From the NCBI GenBank assembly GCA_020310875.1, contig CM035430.1, forward strand, positions 100,392,866 through 100,456,865: 64,000 nt of DNA, written 5' to 3'. Each line of letters starts with the position of its first letter. The first letter of the stretch is position 1. Source of the stretch: Ceratopteris richardii (lineage: Eukaryota; Streptophyta; Polypodiopsida; Polypodiales; Pteridaceae). Made by a program: the position numbers and the translations under genes. Under the pieces are notes generated by a model. That model saw only the letters and a list, made by a program, of their open reading frames with translations, was not told the origin of the DNA and made no database searches. Below are positions 35,443 through 47,700 of the stretch, in pieces.

Positions 35443-35446
35443 TCTC
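35404..35446. repeat. (CT)n microsatellite
   Basis: Second CT tract, with the same single TAT interruption as the first, separated from it by about 28 bp of unique sequence; the pair looks like a local duplication. Confidence 0.9.
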
Positions 35447-35506
35447 GCCTCTATCCAGATCTGCATTCATACTCGTCTTTCACTCTGACTCTTGGGTCTC
35501 CAAGGT

Positions 35507-36800
35507 TGTCGAAAGGATTTTCTTACTTGAATTAATATATAGGAAATATAAATATTTTGATTTAAATTCAAAAAGTTCATGTCTCTCACATAATTTTTAA
35601 TGCATTGGTATAATTTGACTAATGTTTCTCTTGGGTACCAGCAGGACAAAGAAGATAACATATTAAGAATGAATGGATAACTGATCCTTATTTTTACTTT
35701 TCATTTAAAGTTTATTATATGTCTATGAGATCATATATATGTGCATTCATGGTTAAATATATGTGCCTATATTTATAGGGTTATGTATCTATATTTATAT
35801 GTGAAATGCATTTAATGGGCGTATGTGTTCATAAGAATGAATGAAAACGTGGGTTTTTGCTATAAGTATGTATTTGCATTTGTATACTTAAAAGATACGT
35901 TTGTGTGCACTTATGTCTATGTGTTTGTGTGTTTTTTGTTTACCTACACATGAGTATATATGTGTGTGGATCCTTGTTTTATATGGTTACACTAAACCTA
36001 TAATTCTTTTATATAAAAATCTTATATATGGTGATATGTATATGAACATGAATGATTATTGGTATGTCTATTTATTTGAGACCGTCACTATATGTGAGTA
36101 TGTGTTTAGGTTTCCAAAGTTGAGTATATAAGTATGAGTACTACTCTAAGTACCTAAAAATTGTGTTAAGAATATTAATACTAAATACGTTAGTATATTT
36201 TTAGATATATGGTTAGTAAATAAATATAAATATTTATATATATTTATATACAGTTAATAAATAATTATATATGTATATAAGGATAATAAATATGTCTTAT
36301 ATATAAGCTATTTAATTAAAAAAAGAATTAATAAATGATTAATAAGGTTAACTATTTAATAATTAAAATTTAATATAAGTGAACGTGTATCTGTTAAATA
36401 TGAATGTGTATCTATTATCAATAGAAGTTAGTCTAATAAGAACTTACATGTGCAAGAGTTAGTTAATAGAGTATATGTTCAATGTGTTAGGTATCTAAAA
36501 CACATGCACGTGTAAGTAGTAGTAATATGTCTATATAAATATTGAGAGAGTGCTTTGATTTTTTCTTAACACTTCTTCTAGAGATCAGTTTGAAGAGATT
36601 GTGAAGGAGATTATGAGATTATAAGTTTACGAGATTGCGACATTACGAGATTGAAGCAGCTTATGAAATTAGAAATAAAAATTTGTATAGGAATTTTCTT
36701 TGGAATTATATTAGATTTGATTAGAATTGAAATAGAATTTATTATAAGTTTTTGTATATGCCTAAAAGTTGATCCTAAAAAATTTTCATACTTTCACTTT
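35507..36800 (+). repeat. 5' LTR of H (right end uncertain)
   Basis: Starts TGTCGAAAGG. It matches 50625-51380 over about 745 bp with numerous differences, then runs beyond the truncated partner, so its end is not fixed by comparison. A TATA box at 36532-36539 (TATATAAA) and AT-rich polyadenylation-like sequence near 36700-36830 suggest the LTR ends near or after 36800. A primer-site candidate is TGGTGAACCCGAC at about 37837, which would make the LTR some 2.3 kb. Confidence 0.6.
36532..36539 (+). promoter_or_regulatory. TATA box in the H 5' LTR
   Basis: TATATAAA followed by ATTGAGAGAGTGC. Likely core promoter of H; the corresponding part of the 3' LTR is missing. Confidence 0.45.
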
Positions 36801-36835
36801 GCAATTTAATTAAGTTCTTTACATTTCGTTTTCAT

Positions 36836-37660
36836 ATGTCTAAGAATTTAGTGTCAACAAGCGGATCTGTTATTAATAATAAGGAATTAGATAACTCATT
36901 TATTATAGGAACGCTTCTACCATCTTCTATTGATAGTATGATTAGTAACGAAAATAAAGAAATAGAAATAATTAAATACCAAATAGTTGAGGAAACTTTA
37001 CATACATTAGAACATGATCGTTATATATCTAGGGTTTTGCCTTTACTTTCTATAGTTTTACCGGAACCTAAGAACAAAGAAGACTTGTTTCCACCTAATT
37101 TAAAAAGAAATACTAATTCAAAACAAATCGAAACGAAGAAGTTGATATAGTTAAAGATAAAATAACTAGTGAGGAATTAGTTTTGCCTTCTTATTTAGAA
37201 GTTGTAGCTAGATATAGGAACGTACTTCTTTACGGGCCATAGTGCTCTATTTTTCATGAGTTCAAAAATTGCTTCTACTAGTAAAAACCCAGTTAAAAAG
37301 AAGATAAATAACTCCTTTATTTTAAAAACAATTTTACCTACACCTTTAGTAAATAATACTGCTAAAAATAACAAAAACAAGGATAAAATAGTAGAGACTG
37401 AAAAACTAAAGGATATTATTGTATGAGAAAAATTATATACTTCACCTAAAGACTATAGAGTATCTAGATTTAAAACTTCTTGTTATGTCGCTTCTCCTGA
37501 AAATAACAAGAAAGAAATCTTAAAAATCAAATTGAAAACAATGAAATAACTATTACTAAAAAATATATTAGCGAAGAGAAACCTAATCGAATCACAGAAG
37601 AAGAATTGATCTTTGTTCCATATCATAACACTAGGAATATACTTTCATAAGAATCTTAGT
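36836..37660 (+). pseudogene. Coding-like leader region of H, function unknown
   Basis: An open frame of 104 aa (36836-37150), starting MSKNLVSTSGSVINNKELDN, continues as broken coding-like sequence. Two related blocks appear: NNKELDNSFIIGTLLPSSID and, about 420 bp later, a block with KINNSFILKTILPTP. This looks like a Lys/Asn/Glu-rich repeated protein in front of Gag. It could be an accessory ORF of H, part of a long LTR, or unrelated. I do not recognise it. Confidence 0.4.
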
Positions 37661-38072
37661 TCTTAAATTAAATATAAAATAGACTAGAAACCTTTAGTTT
37701 TTATCACTGATAAATTGAAAATTCAATCCAAGACCCAAAGCATACTTAGAAACACCTTGCATGTAGTCACATGGTTAGGTTAGTGTGAATCTTTTAGATG
37801 AACATTTGCCTCCCCTCACACCCCTCTACGACAACCTTGGTGAACCCGACCTGAAACGTGATGATAGTGTGTTTAGGGTTTGCATTGTCTTTTCAATTTT
37901 TAATATCTAACTTCATGTTCTTCTTGTATGCAGGAAAGTGATGAAAGAATTTGTAAATAAAACGTGAAAATTTTGTTGCTTCCTTTTTCCCTTGGTGTTG
38001 TGGGCTGGTCTTGTGACCGGAGTGCCTCCATGGGAAGAAGGATATCTAACCGGAGGAGCTTCATCACTTCAA

Positions 38073-38091
38073 CCCCCCCCCCCCCCCCCCC
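38073..38091. repeat. Poly-C tract (19 bases)
   Basis: Uninterrupted run of 19 C in the H leader. Confidence 0.95.
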
Positions 38092-38861
38092 ATCAACATA
38101 CAAGAAGATTAAGACTTTTTCACATTCACTTTAGCTTTGTGTTTAGGATTTACTTCAAAAGTTTGTAAAAACATATCATGTGCACTTTAGAACCTCTACA
38201 TCAAGCGAACTCCAAGTAAGGTGTTTTTCAAGTTCTTTATTTTTAGTTCATTCGCATCACTAAAAAAGAAGGTTGTTTTCATTTGCATTAGGAATTAGCC
38301 ACTTTCATATTTGCATTGAAAGAGCATTGAAATATTTCTTTTCATTTAAGAAAGATAGTTTAAAGCATTTAAACATCTTCATATTAGATCTTAGGAAACT
38401 TTTATAAAAAGATTATTTTTACAACACCAAAAAGAAAGATTTTTATTTAGGAAACAAAAAGATTGTTTGTTTATTTCATTTCACAAAAAGAAGTTTATAA
38501 TATAAAAAGAGTCTAGATTAAAGTCCGTAGTCATTGCTGTTTTCTTCAAAATCAAAGAAAATATTAGTAAGGAAATTAATAGTAATTTTTGTTAAAAAAC
38601 CAAAAGATTTAAATTAAGATAATTTATTTTATAAAATTTATCTACTTTTTTTTTGAAATCTATAGAATTAAAAAGGATTAAAAATTTTTTAGTTCTAAAA
38701 AAGTCCTTAAAAAATTATAGATTTATAAAGTAAAAGAAAAATATATTCTTAAATTCGAAAGATTAAGTTAAAAAGATAAGTATAAAATTAGGTTTAAGAA
38801 ATAAAAAATATTTAAGAAAAGAACTTAGAAATAGTAAAGCCTAGGACTAGGTAAAGCCAAC

Positions 38862-40436
38862 ATCCCTCGCTTTATCAACTAGTGATAGGTTTAGGCAGTT
38901 TAGAGAACAATTAGAACCTTCCATTAGGGATCTTCTACTCCATTCAAAGCGTTATCAAGAACGCAAAATGGAGGAGATGTTAAAAAATATGATGATTGAA
39001 AAGCAAGGGACACGTATAGTCCAAGCCATTTTAAAAGAAAAAGGAAAATTCACTAGCTTAAACATTACCTAATACATGGATGCATTTGAGGAACAAGTGC
39101 AAATCCAAGGTTTTCTTGATGATGGTTTAGTCAAATACTTTGGCCGAGTTGTTTCTAGTTCAATCCTAGAAAATATACAAGAGCACGCCAATAAAAATTG
39201 GGAAGAATTTAGAAAAGAATTACATAAGATGTTCTACCTCGAGGACTTTAGCCAACACAGTCGAGAAGGTTTTTTGCGTTGGTTAAACACTGTAAAGAGC
39301 AATGAGTCCTTAACTCATCTTCATGGTGAGTTTATGAGACGTCTAGCTCAACTTCCCGAGGATGATAGAAATGCAATAAATCTAGATGTAATTATATATT
39401 TCCTTAAGATACTAAGTCTTGAGGATAGGGTTGAAATTGAAAGACATATAGAGGATCCAGGAAAAAGGTATGGGATGACTGACGACTAGGAAAAAGTAAA
39501 AAGAGAAATAGAAGTTGTTGCTCAAATGAAGCAAAGGCAAACGATTTTTTATACTAGCCCTAATGCTTCCCAACCTAGGGAGACTCCTGCTACAAGGCAA
39601 GTTGACATGCCAATGCCTACTACTACAGCTACGACTAATAATTCAGCGACCACTAAAGCTCCGATAGAATTTCAACTAGATATTCTATGTAAGGAGATGG
39701 AGAATGTCATGAACATGTAGGCATCTCTTTCAAAAGAGGTTGGCCAATTGAATAAATAGGTTTACTCCATGAGCTTTAATGATCCTGGGGCTAGCAGTAG
39801 TGGTGTAGGGCAAGCACCACCTGTACGACCAGTTATGCCTCAATACATTCCTGCTCAACCAGTCTTCTAGCCAGCACCATAGTTAGCTCCACAACCACCC
39901 TTTCAAAGAAATAATGAGAAAAGAGGGACTGGCGGGAAGAGATGTGTATGGTGCGATAGTCAGGATCACACAACTTTTGCATGTGATGAATAAAAAAGTG
40001 CGAAGGAAAATCAATTAGTTGTAGAAATAGATAGAATATTGTGTGACTTTAGGTCATGTCTTCCTTTATCCGTCCATTGGGGTAAAGGAGGCATGAAAGA
40101 GCTATATGAAAACTTAACAGTCTTTAATGCGACAGCCAATACTTCACCTGCAAGACTAAAGCTAGTCGAGGATAGGCTTCTTTCTATGCATAGCCAAAAT
40201 CCGTATTCGATAGAGGCACTAGTACAAGCTAGAGATGAGATAATCTATAAAACTGCATGGAAATATCTTGTAGATGAATCCTCTATTTTTTCTCACATTG
40301 CTAATGTTGAGGAAAAACAGAGACAAGAAGATATGCAGGACGATGTAGAAGAAGAAGATAGGAGGGTAAATAGGAGACAAACGAGAGAAGATGAGAAGAA
40401 AACTGATAAACGACGATGAAGAATTTACAATGGGAA
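38862..40436 (+). pseudogene. Element H gag
   Basis: Coding sequence can be read from about 38862 (TSDRFRQFREQLEPSIRDLL). It passes a TAA before MDAFEEQVQIQGFLDDG at 39076 and a helical Gag core (NWEEFRKELHKMFYLEDF) to 39489, where there is a TAG. A Pro/Gln-rich linker follows, then the CX2CX4HX4C knuckle CVWCDSQDHTTFAC at about 39946-39987. After the knuckle come a WGKGGMKEL block near 40080 and a charged Glu/Arg-rich tail to about 40419. At least five in-frame stops are seen, several of them TAG. It would bind RNA and build the particle; this copy is dead. Confidence 0.8.
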
Positions 40437-40515
40437 GCATAAATAGAAATTTTCTAGGACCCATACAGCCTGATGATGAGATGTTAAAAAGTGAGAGTAA
40501 ATTCAATTATACCTT

Positions 40516-41393
40516 TTGGGCATGAGGCACACCAGAAGTGAAAATAGAGATGAGAAGGATTCCTGTTTAGCTCTGGCTCTCATTGACTCAGGGTTAGACA
40601 TAAACATTATTTCAAAGAAGTTTTTTGAGAAATTTAGATGGCCAATTGATAAAGAGCACGGTTGGCAAATGAGAACAATTGACAATGGCTCTAGCATCTT
40701 ATTAGGAGCATGTGCGAATGTGCCTATAATGATAGGTGGCGTTTGAGAAGAGTTTCACTTCTTCGTTCAAGACAATTGTTTGTACGAAGTAATTCTCGGA
40801 CAGCCATTTATAGCTGAGATGAGAATGGAAACAAAAGCAATGAACGATGGATCAGCATATGCAAGAATTCGATCCAAATCAGGAATGGATTCTTTGCAAG
40901 TTATGAAAATATGCTCAAATCACACTAGAAATAGAAAGAACTTAAGAAGAAACCCCATTGACTCGATCAGTCATGTATGTGATGATCCACTGGTTGTAAG
41001 AGAATATGGGGCTTATTATGAACAAAATTTTTGCTAGACTCCACTATTGAGCGGGATAATAGTGGACATTGTTTTGATGTCTCCCCTATCAATGAACATA
41101 AATTCAAAGATTATTTAGTTTGTACTCCTACTACTAGCTTACATTATATTACTAAAGAAAATCTTACAAAAACATTTAGAAAACAAACTGAAAAATATTT
41201 TAGAAAATCAGGATTAATTTCAAATGACGAGAAAATTGAGTGTATAGTTGAACTCTCAAAAAGTTCTACTTTATTAGAAGAGCTAGAAAATGTTTCCCAA
41301 GAAAATTTAGAATCCAATCTGATTATTCTTAACTCCATTCAAGAATATGAGATTATTAGTGAATTCATCCTAGTACATGAAGTTAGCATATAA
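40516..41393 (+). pseudogene. Element H protease (retropepsin) and linker
   Basis: LALIDSGLDINIISKKFF is the aspartic-protease motif at about 40570-40625, and VILGQPFI at about 40790 is the second conserved block. A TGA at 40744-40746 interrupts between the two. A linker of low-complexity charged sequence follows to about 41393 (second frame from 41031). The fold would be the dimeric retropepsin that processes the polyprotein. Confidence 0.8.
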
Positions 41394-41678
41394 ACCAAAT
41401 ATAAAACTATAGAAAAGAAAATAAAGCATGTAGTTCAACCCTTACCCAAAGATAGTCATGATATATTTCGGTGAGTATCAGATGACCCTATACTTAGAGA
41501 TCAATCTAAGATAGGTCATATTTTTACTGAGGAGAGTAAAAAATATATTAAATTCGGTGATGAATTTCTTTCTGGAAAAGAAAAAGAGCAATTTACCAAG
41601 ATGATTGTTTGACATGGTAAAGCATTTTCTTTATTCCCACACGAGATAGGTTGTGTAGACCCAAAATTAGTAGCTCCG

Positions 41679-43135
41679 ATGATTATTTTCATAGTACCAC
41701 ATATTCCTTGGAATCTTTGTCCAATTCCAGTCCCAAAGGCTCATTTACCTGAGCTGATGAGACTGTTAAAGGAGAAGATTTCCATGAGAATCTTGGAGGC
41801 ATCCTCAACAGTATATTCCAATAGGTGGTTCACATTACCAAAAAAGAGTGGGAAGCTATGTTTTATTCAGGATCCGCAACCTGTGAATAAAGTCACCATT
41901 AGGAATGTAGGAACAGGTCCCATTGTAGATGAGTTTGTCGAGGCATTTGTCGGTCATTCCATCTATTCAATGGGAGACCTATATTCAAGGTACGATCAGT
42001 TTCAATTAGCAATTGAGAGTCGAGATGTGACCACGATGAAGACTCCTTTGGGTTTAGTATGCATGTGCACTTTACCACAAGGAGCAACGAATTCTGTGGC
42101 ACACATGATGAATGCTATGAATCTGGTCCTACATGACTTTATCCCAAAAGTGACAATGCCTTTTATTGATGACATTCCAATAAAAGGGTGTGTGGAAAAA
42201 GAAAAAGATGAAAGTTTAGATTCATCTGGATGTAGAAAGTTTGTTTCCAGCCATATTTCTGATTGTGAAAAGATATTTGAAAGATTTGAAGAGGTTGGCC
42301 TAACTTTCTCCCTAGAGAAATCTACTTTTGGTGTTAATGAAGTACTGATAGTTGGATATTTATGCGGTCATTACGGTCCTAGACCCTATCTAGCAAAAGT
42401 TGATGCCATTAGTAGGATTTCTAAGAGATGTTGCAATGTTAGTGAAGTAAGGAGATTCCTAGGTGCATGCGTTTTCTATGTCATCTGGATCCCTCACTTT
42501 GCTCACATAGCAAACCCGCTTTATGATTTATTCAGAAAAAGAAAGAAATTCTTTTGGACTGATAAGCATTCTAGAACAATGAGACGTTTAAAGAAATTGC
42601 TAGTCAATGCTCCTAGTTTCAAATGTGTTGACTATACAGGAAATAAGCATGTAATCCTAACTGTTGACACTAGTCCTATTGGTATAGGTTGGGTCATTGG
42701 GAAGGATGATGAGGAGGAGCAAAGGTACGCAGTTTGCTTTGGAGCGAAGATTTTACACGATACTCAAAAGAACTACCCTCAAATAAAAAGAGAATTATGG
42801 GGATTAGTTACAGCTTTAAAAATAGATAAGGAATAGTTTATAGGAGCTAATGTAATAGTAGAGACCGATTGTCTTCTGTTAATAGGATTAATAGCTAATT
42901 GTTCGTCTCCAAACATAGCCATGTTACGATGGATAGCCTTTATTAAATTCATTAATCCTGCTTTTGTGAATATAGCCGATAAACATAACACCCTTGATGA
43001 TATGCTTTCAAGAGCAAACTTTGATAATGATAGTGAAGCAATAGATAATCATATAAATTTAATTAATTATGAAATACTACCTATGCATATGAGAGATTTA
43101 GAGAAGACGATTATGAATGAGAGTGGCGAGATATA
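41679..43135 (+). pseudogene. Element H reverse transcriptase and RNase H
   Basis: The longest H frame is 41679-42836. RT finger and palm blocks: LPKKSGKLCFIQDPQPVNK, then MGDLYSRYDQFQLAIESRD, TMKTPLGL and LPQGATNSVAHMMNAMN. The catalytic box is FIDD (near 42160) in place of the usual YXDD. The thumb and connection follow with SEVRRFLGACVFYVIWIPHF. RNase H has LTVDTSPIGIGWVIG, KRELWGLVTAL and VETDCLLL for its acidic residues. A TAG at 42834-42836 interrupts before the last of these. The end (DMLSRANFD) is near 43020. The domain order RT-RNase H before integrase places it in Ty3/gypsy. Confidence 0.88.
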
Positions 43136-43222
43136 GGAAACTATCTGAGTTCGTTTCAGCCTCTCCCTAGCTGGTCTTCAAATCGATTCTGGAACATCAG
43201 GAAGAAGTCTTTCAACTTCTTC

Positions 43223-44436
43223 TTGAAAGATGAATATCTTTGGAGACATGCTAGAGGAAAGGTTCGAAACCCTCAAAGAGTTCTACGTTTGAAAGTTTTT
43301 CAAGTGCAAGTTATGCAAGAGATGCATGAAAGCCTTTGGGCTAGTCATAAAGGCTTTGTTGCTACATATGAAAAGATTAGGGAAAGCTACTGGTGGTCGA
43401 GGATGTATGTAACTATTAAAGAATTTGTGAGCACTTGTAGTACGTGCCAGTTACATTCCTCTGTCAAGCATAGAGACCCACTTCACCCGACCTATCCACC
43501 TTGTATTCATTACAAGTGGGTAGTCGACCTTGTGACCATGCCTAAAAGCAATAGAGGTATGAGATACATCGTTCTTGCACGAGAGGATTTGAAAAATCAC
43601 CTCGAGGGTAGAGCGCTTCATTCCAATACTACTTATAATGTATGCATATTCCTTTTAGAAGAAGTATTCTCCAGATTTTGATATATAGAAAAAGTAGTAG
43701 CAGATCGAGGTGAGTGAGATGCTAGAGAGGCAAGAGAATTCTTTGCACAGCATGGGATTCGATTGTCTCTTACGACTACCTATAATCCAGAAGAAAATGG
43801 TAAAATAGAACGAGGGCATCCTTGCATAGTGAAGGCTATTTCTAAAGCTTGCCATGAAGATATTGGACAATGGCCAAAATATATCCCATTTTCTCTTTGG
43901 GTTGATAGGATGACATACACGAGAACAACTGGTTTTATGCCGGTTGAACTCATGTACTGTCAGAAACCGATATTTCTCGTACATACTCAGATAATTAATT
44001 GGATGAGTTTAGGTTGGAAAGATAATGTTTCAAGAGAGGATTTATTAGCACTTAGGATTAAACAACTAAAGCAAGGTAATGAAAATATAAAAGAAGCAAT
44101 TAAAAAATTAAAAACATCTTGATTGAAAAGTAAAATATATTTTTATAAGAAACATAGACTGAGGCCGCAACCAATCAAAAGTGGTGATTGGGTACTTGTG
44201 TATGATAGTACGTTCGATACTCAATACGATGCACACCGTAAACTAACTAGAAGTTGGTTCGGACCTTATGTTGTTCAGTTTTTGAGATAGGTACTTATAA
44301 ATTACGAGGATTTGATGGTTCTATGTTAAGAAATTTGATTGTAGGGAAAAAAATAAATCTGTTTAAAAGAAGAGAAAGCAATAAGTTTGAATTGGACGAA
44401 GACTTCATGGAGAACAAAGATGAAGATAAAGAATAA
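43223..44436 (+). pseudogene. Element H integrase
   Basis: HHCC zinc-binding domain (EMHESLWASHKGF ... CSTCQ) at about 43320-43450. The first catalytic Asp is in YKWVVDLVTMP near 43525, the second in KVVADRGE near 43705, and the Glu is in NPEENGKIERGH near 43795. Stops occur at about 43679 (TGA), 43718 (TGA) and 44120 (TGA). A C-terminal block (GDWVLVYDSTFD ... RSWFGPYVV) resembles the usual GPY/F module of gypsy integrases. The frame ends TAA just before the B3 target site. Confidence 0.85.
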
Positions 44437-44440
44437 CCAG
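44436..44440. repeat. Left target site duplication of B3 (ACCAG)
   Basis: Exact match to 49596-49600, directly after the TAA of H integrase. Confidence 0.95.
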
Positions 44441-44670
44441 TGTTGGAGTTAGACGTCTGCGGAAGCACGCGAACAGCACAAGGAAGAAGAAGAAGCTTGG
44501 AGCACAACACACAAGACTGATTGTATTACTAGAGAATGTTCAAAGATTAGTAGCCCATTAGGGCAATAGGCGTATATACAAGCCGGGGGAAAAAAACCTC
44601 CTAAAGAGGGAAAAAAGTGCCCCGCCGGTCCTAGAGTGTTCACACACATCACTACCCAAATATATCAACA
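44441..44670 (-). repeat. 3' LTR of B3
   Basis: 230 bp; on the + strand it runs TGTTGGAGTTAGACG to AAATATATCAACA. Next to it lies AATCCCCCCT (44671-44680), the inverted polypurine tract. Confidence 0.95.
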
Positions 44671-44680
44671 AATCCCCCCT
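44671..44680 (-). other. Polypurine tract of B3
   Basis: AGGGGGGATT on the minus strand, identical to that of B1 and B2. Confidence 0.85.
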
Positions 44681-44744
44681 GGGAGTGATGCGGTGAACAA
44701 GGAGCTGGCACTCATGTATAAGGAAGTGCCGAGCTATGTGGAAA

Positions 44745-47700
44745 TCACTCCACAAAAGGAAGTAAGCCCAAAGCTTTGTGGAAAGCTTCAAACTTCTCCC
44801 TAGGCAGAGCCTTCATGAAAAGGTCTGCAATGTTCTCCTGCGTGGGCACATATGCCAAGCTGATCTCCCCAGCAGAGAACCTCTCCCTGACATAGTGATA
44901 ATGCACCTCAATGTGCTTAGTGCGAGCATGGAACACAGGGTTCCTCGCAACTGCCAATGCGCTCTGACTGTCAGTGAAGATGGTGGTGGCAAAAGACTGG
45001 CCAACACCCAAATCAGCCATAAGGCGTCTGAGCCACACACACTCAACAGTCGCTGTGAAAGCTGCCCTATACTCAGCCTCACAACTGGAAGTGGCCACAG
45101 TAGGCTGCTTCTTGCTCAACCAAGATATACATGAGCTACCAAGCATGAAGCAAAAACCACTGGTGGACACACGAGTGTCATAGCAACCAGCCCAATCTGA
45201 GTCAGAAAAAGCATGCAAATCTGGCGGTAGTGATCCCCCCTTGGGATAAAACAACCCAAGTAGCCGAGTACCACTCAAGTAGCGAAAGATGCGCTTAACC
45301 GCTTTCCAATGCGTGACTCCTGGGCAATGCATAAACCTGCTCATCTGTGAGACAGCAAACTGAATATCTGGCCGAGTAATGCATAAGTAAATCAAGCATC
45401 CAACAGCCTGCTGATAGAGAACAGCATCAAATGCATCTCCAGCATCATGAAGACTCAATCGTAAACCTGTCTCCATAGGAGTGGCAATAGGCTTACTGTC
45501 TTCAAGGCCAAAACGCTGCAATAATGTGTCAATATATTTCGTTTGACACAAAGCCATTCCACCATCAACTTGCATAAACTGATTGCCCAAATAGTGATGC
45601 AAATGCCCCAAATCAAACATCTCAAATGAGGCATGCAAATCAGCCTTGAAATCAGCAATATGCTTCTCAAGAGGACCAGTGAGCAGCATGTCGTCTACAT
45701 AGACAACAATGATCAAAAGCACATCATTAGCACGCTTAACATATAAGGTGCTTTCAGTTGGACTGTTCTCAAAACCATGTGCAATCAGATAGGCATGTAT
45801 TTTCTCATACCAAGCACGTGGTGCTTGCTTTAAACCATATAACGCCTTCTTTAACCTGCACACCTGGTTTTCATGCCCTTTCTGCACAAAGCCACGGGGC
45901 TGAAAAACATACACTTCTTCATGCAAGTCACCATTCAGAAATGTTGTTTTAATGTCCAACTGATGTACATTCCAATCATGATGGGCTGCAAGTGCACAAA
46001 TGCTCCGAACAGTAGTCATACGACATGTAGGTGCAAAGGTCTCATCAAAATCAATGCCTCTTTCCTGCGCATAACCCTTTGCAACAAGCCTAGCCTTATA
46101 CCTGTCAACTGTACCATCAGGTTTACGCTTCAGCTTGTATACCCACTTAGTGCCAATGGCCTTCTTGCCAGGAGGCAAGTCACATAAAGACCATGTACCA
46201 TTCTTCATTATAGCATCATATTCAGATTGCATAGCAGCCATCCAATTTTCTGAATTTTGTGCTTCATCAAAAGAAACAGGCTCATTCTCATCACAGAGAC
46301 TAGATGCAGCCATAGCATAGCAATCTGATGCAAAGGAGGTACTATGAGAGCCTGAACGAGTACGATATGACAAAGGTGCATCTAATTTGCTGTCACGCAA
46401 AGTCTGCACCAGCCATTTTGGCATAGTTTTTGCCTGTTCAATATCAGCTCTCTCATCAACAAGTGCATCATGTAAATCTGCATCAGAAATGGAATGATTT
46501 GCATCATCATATGAAACCTGCAAAGGCTGAGAAGTTGCCTCATTAGGACCAGCGCTAGCCTGTCCACCTGTAAAAAGAGGCATCAAAGTATCATACATGT
46601 CTTTGGAGCTAACAGATGTCTCCTTAGTACATGAAAGCAATGGCTGAATAGCATCTTCCACAAAGACAACATCACGGCTAACCAGAATGCGTTTAGTCTG
46701 TGGATGATACAGACGATAGCCTTTACTTTCAGAACTGTACCCAACAAAAATACATTTTACTGCCTTATCATCCAATTTTCTGCGATGTTGTTCAGGCACT
46801 AATGCATATGCCAAACAACCAAAAACACGCAGATGAGCAACAGATGGCTTGCGGTCATGCCAAGCCTCATATGGAGTGATAGACTGCAACGCTTTCGTGG
46901 GACACCTGTTCAGTACATATGCTGCACACATGACAGCCTCAAGCTAGAAACTATGTGGTAAAGCCTGACTTTTGACCATGCACCTCGCCATCTCCATGAG
47001 TGACCTGTTCTTTCGTTCAGTAACTCCATTCTGTTGAGGTGTATACGGCACTGTACACTGGTGTTTTATCCCACGTTCAGCCAGAAATGCATTAAAATCT
47101 GAAGACATATATTCCCCCCCTCGATCAGAACGGAGGGTGCCCATTTTACATGCTGACAGATTTTCAGCCAAAACCAAAAACTGTTTGAAGCACATGAACA
47201 CTTCGGACTTTGCTTTGAGTGGATATACCCATGCATGCCTGGAAAAATCATCAATGAAAGTCACGAAGTAAAGGTAATTTCCAAAAGAGGGTGTCTGCAT
47301 AGGACCACAGACATCACTATGTACAAGCTGCAATTTCTGCATAGCCGGAACTGAACCATCTTTTGGAAAGGAAGAACGTTGCATTTTGCCCAAAATATAG
47401 CCTTCACAAACATGTTTTCCAGGTGCCTCAAGTTTGGGCAAAGAGGACACCATTTCAAATTTCTGCAGGCGTAACAAACTAGCAAAATTCAGATGACCAA
47501 AGCGTGCATGCCAAAGCTTTGCATCTGACATAGCCTGAGAATCATGAACTGCACATGCCGAATCATTCACAGATTTTTCATAGTCTATGAGCTTATACAG
47601 CCCACGACATAAAATGCCAGAAGCAATAATCACATCGCCATTTGAGAGATCATGGACTGTACACCTGTCATCAACGAATTTCACAACCAAGCCAATCTTG

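Larger units (their letters stand above)
34454..35506. other. Spacer rich in simple sequence
   Basis: No gene seen. Features: CT-rich stretch near 34575-34610, many ATGCATATGCAY and ACATACATA-like motifs at 35145-35310, and two long CT microsatellites at 35342-35375 and 35404-35446. CAAGG (35502-35506) is the left flank of element H. Confidence 0.6.

Noticed and set aside
34454..35506. Microsatellite-rich spacer as a possible CRISPR-like or satellite array
   Set aside because: Only simple CT and ATGCAT-type motifs without regular spacer-repeat structure; the DNA is plant.
37837..37850. TGGTGAACCCGAC as a firm primer site of H
   Set aside because: It looks like a primer site, but I cannot match it to a known tRNA end and the LTR boundary is not fixed; kept only as a candidate.
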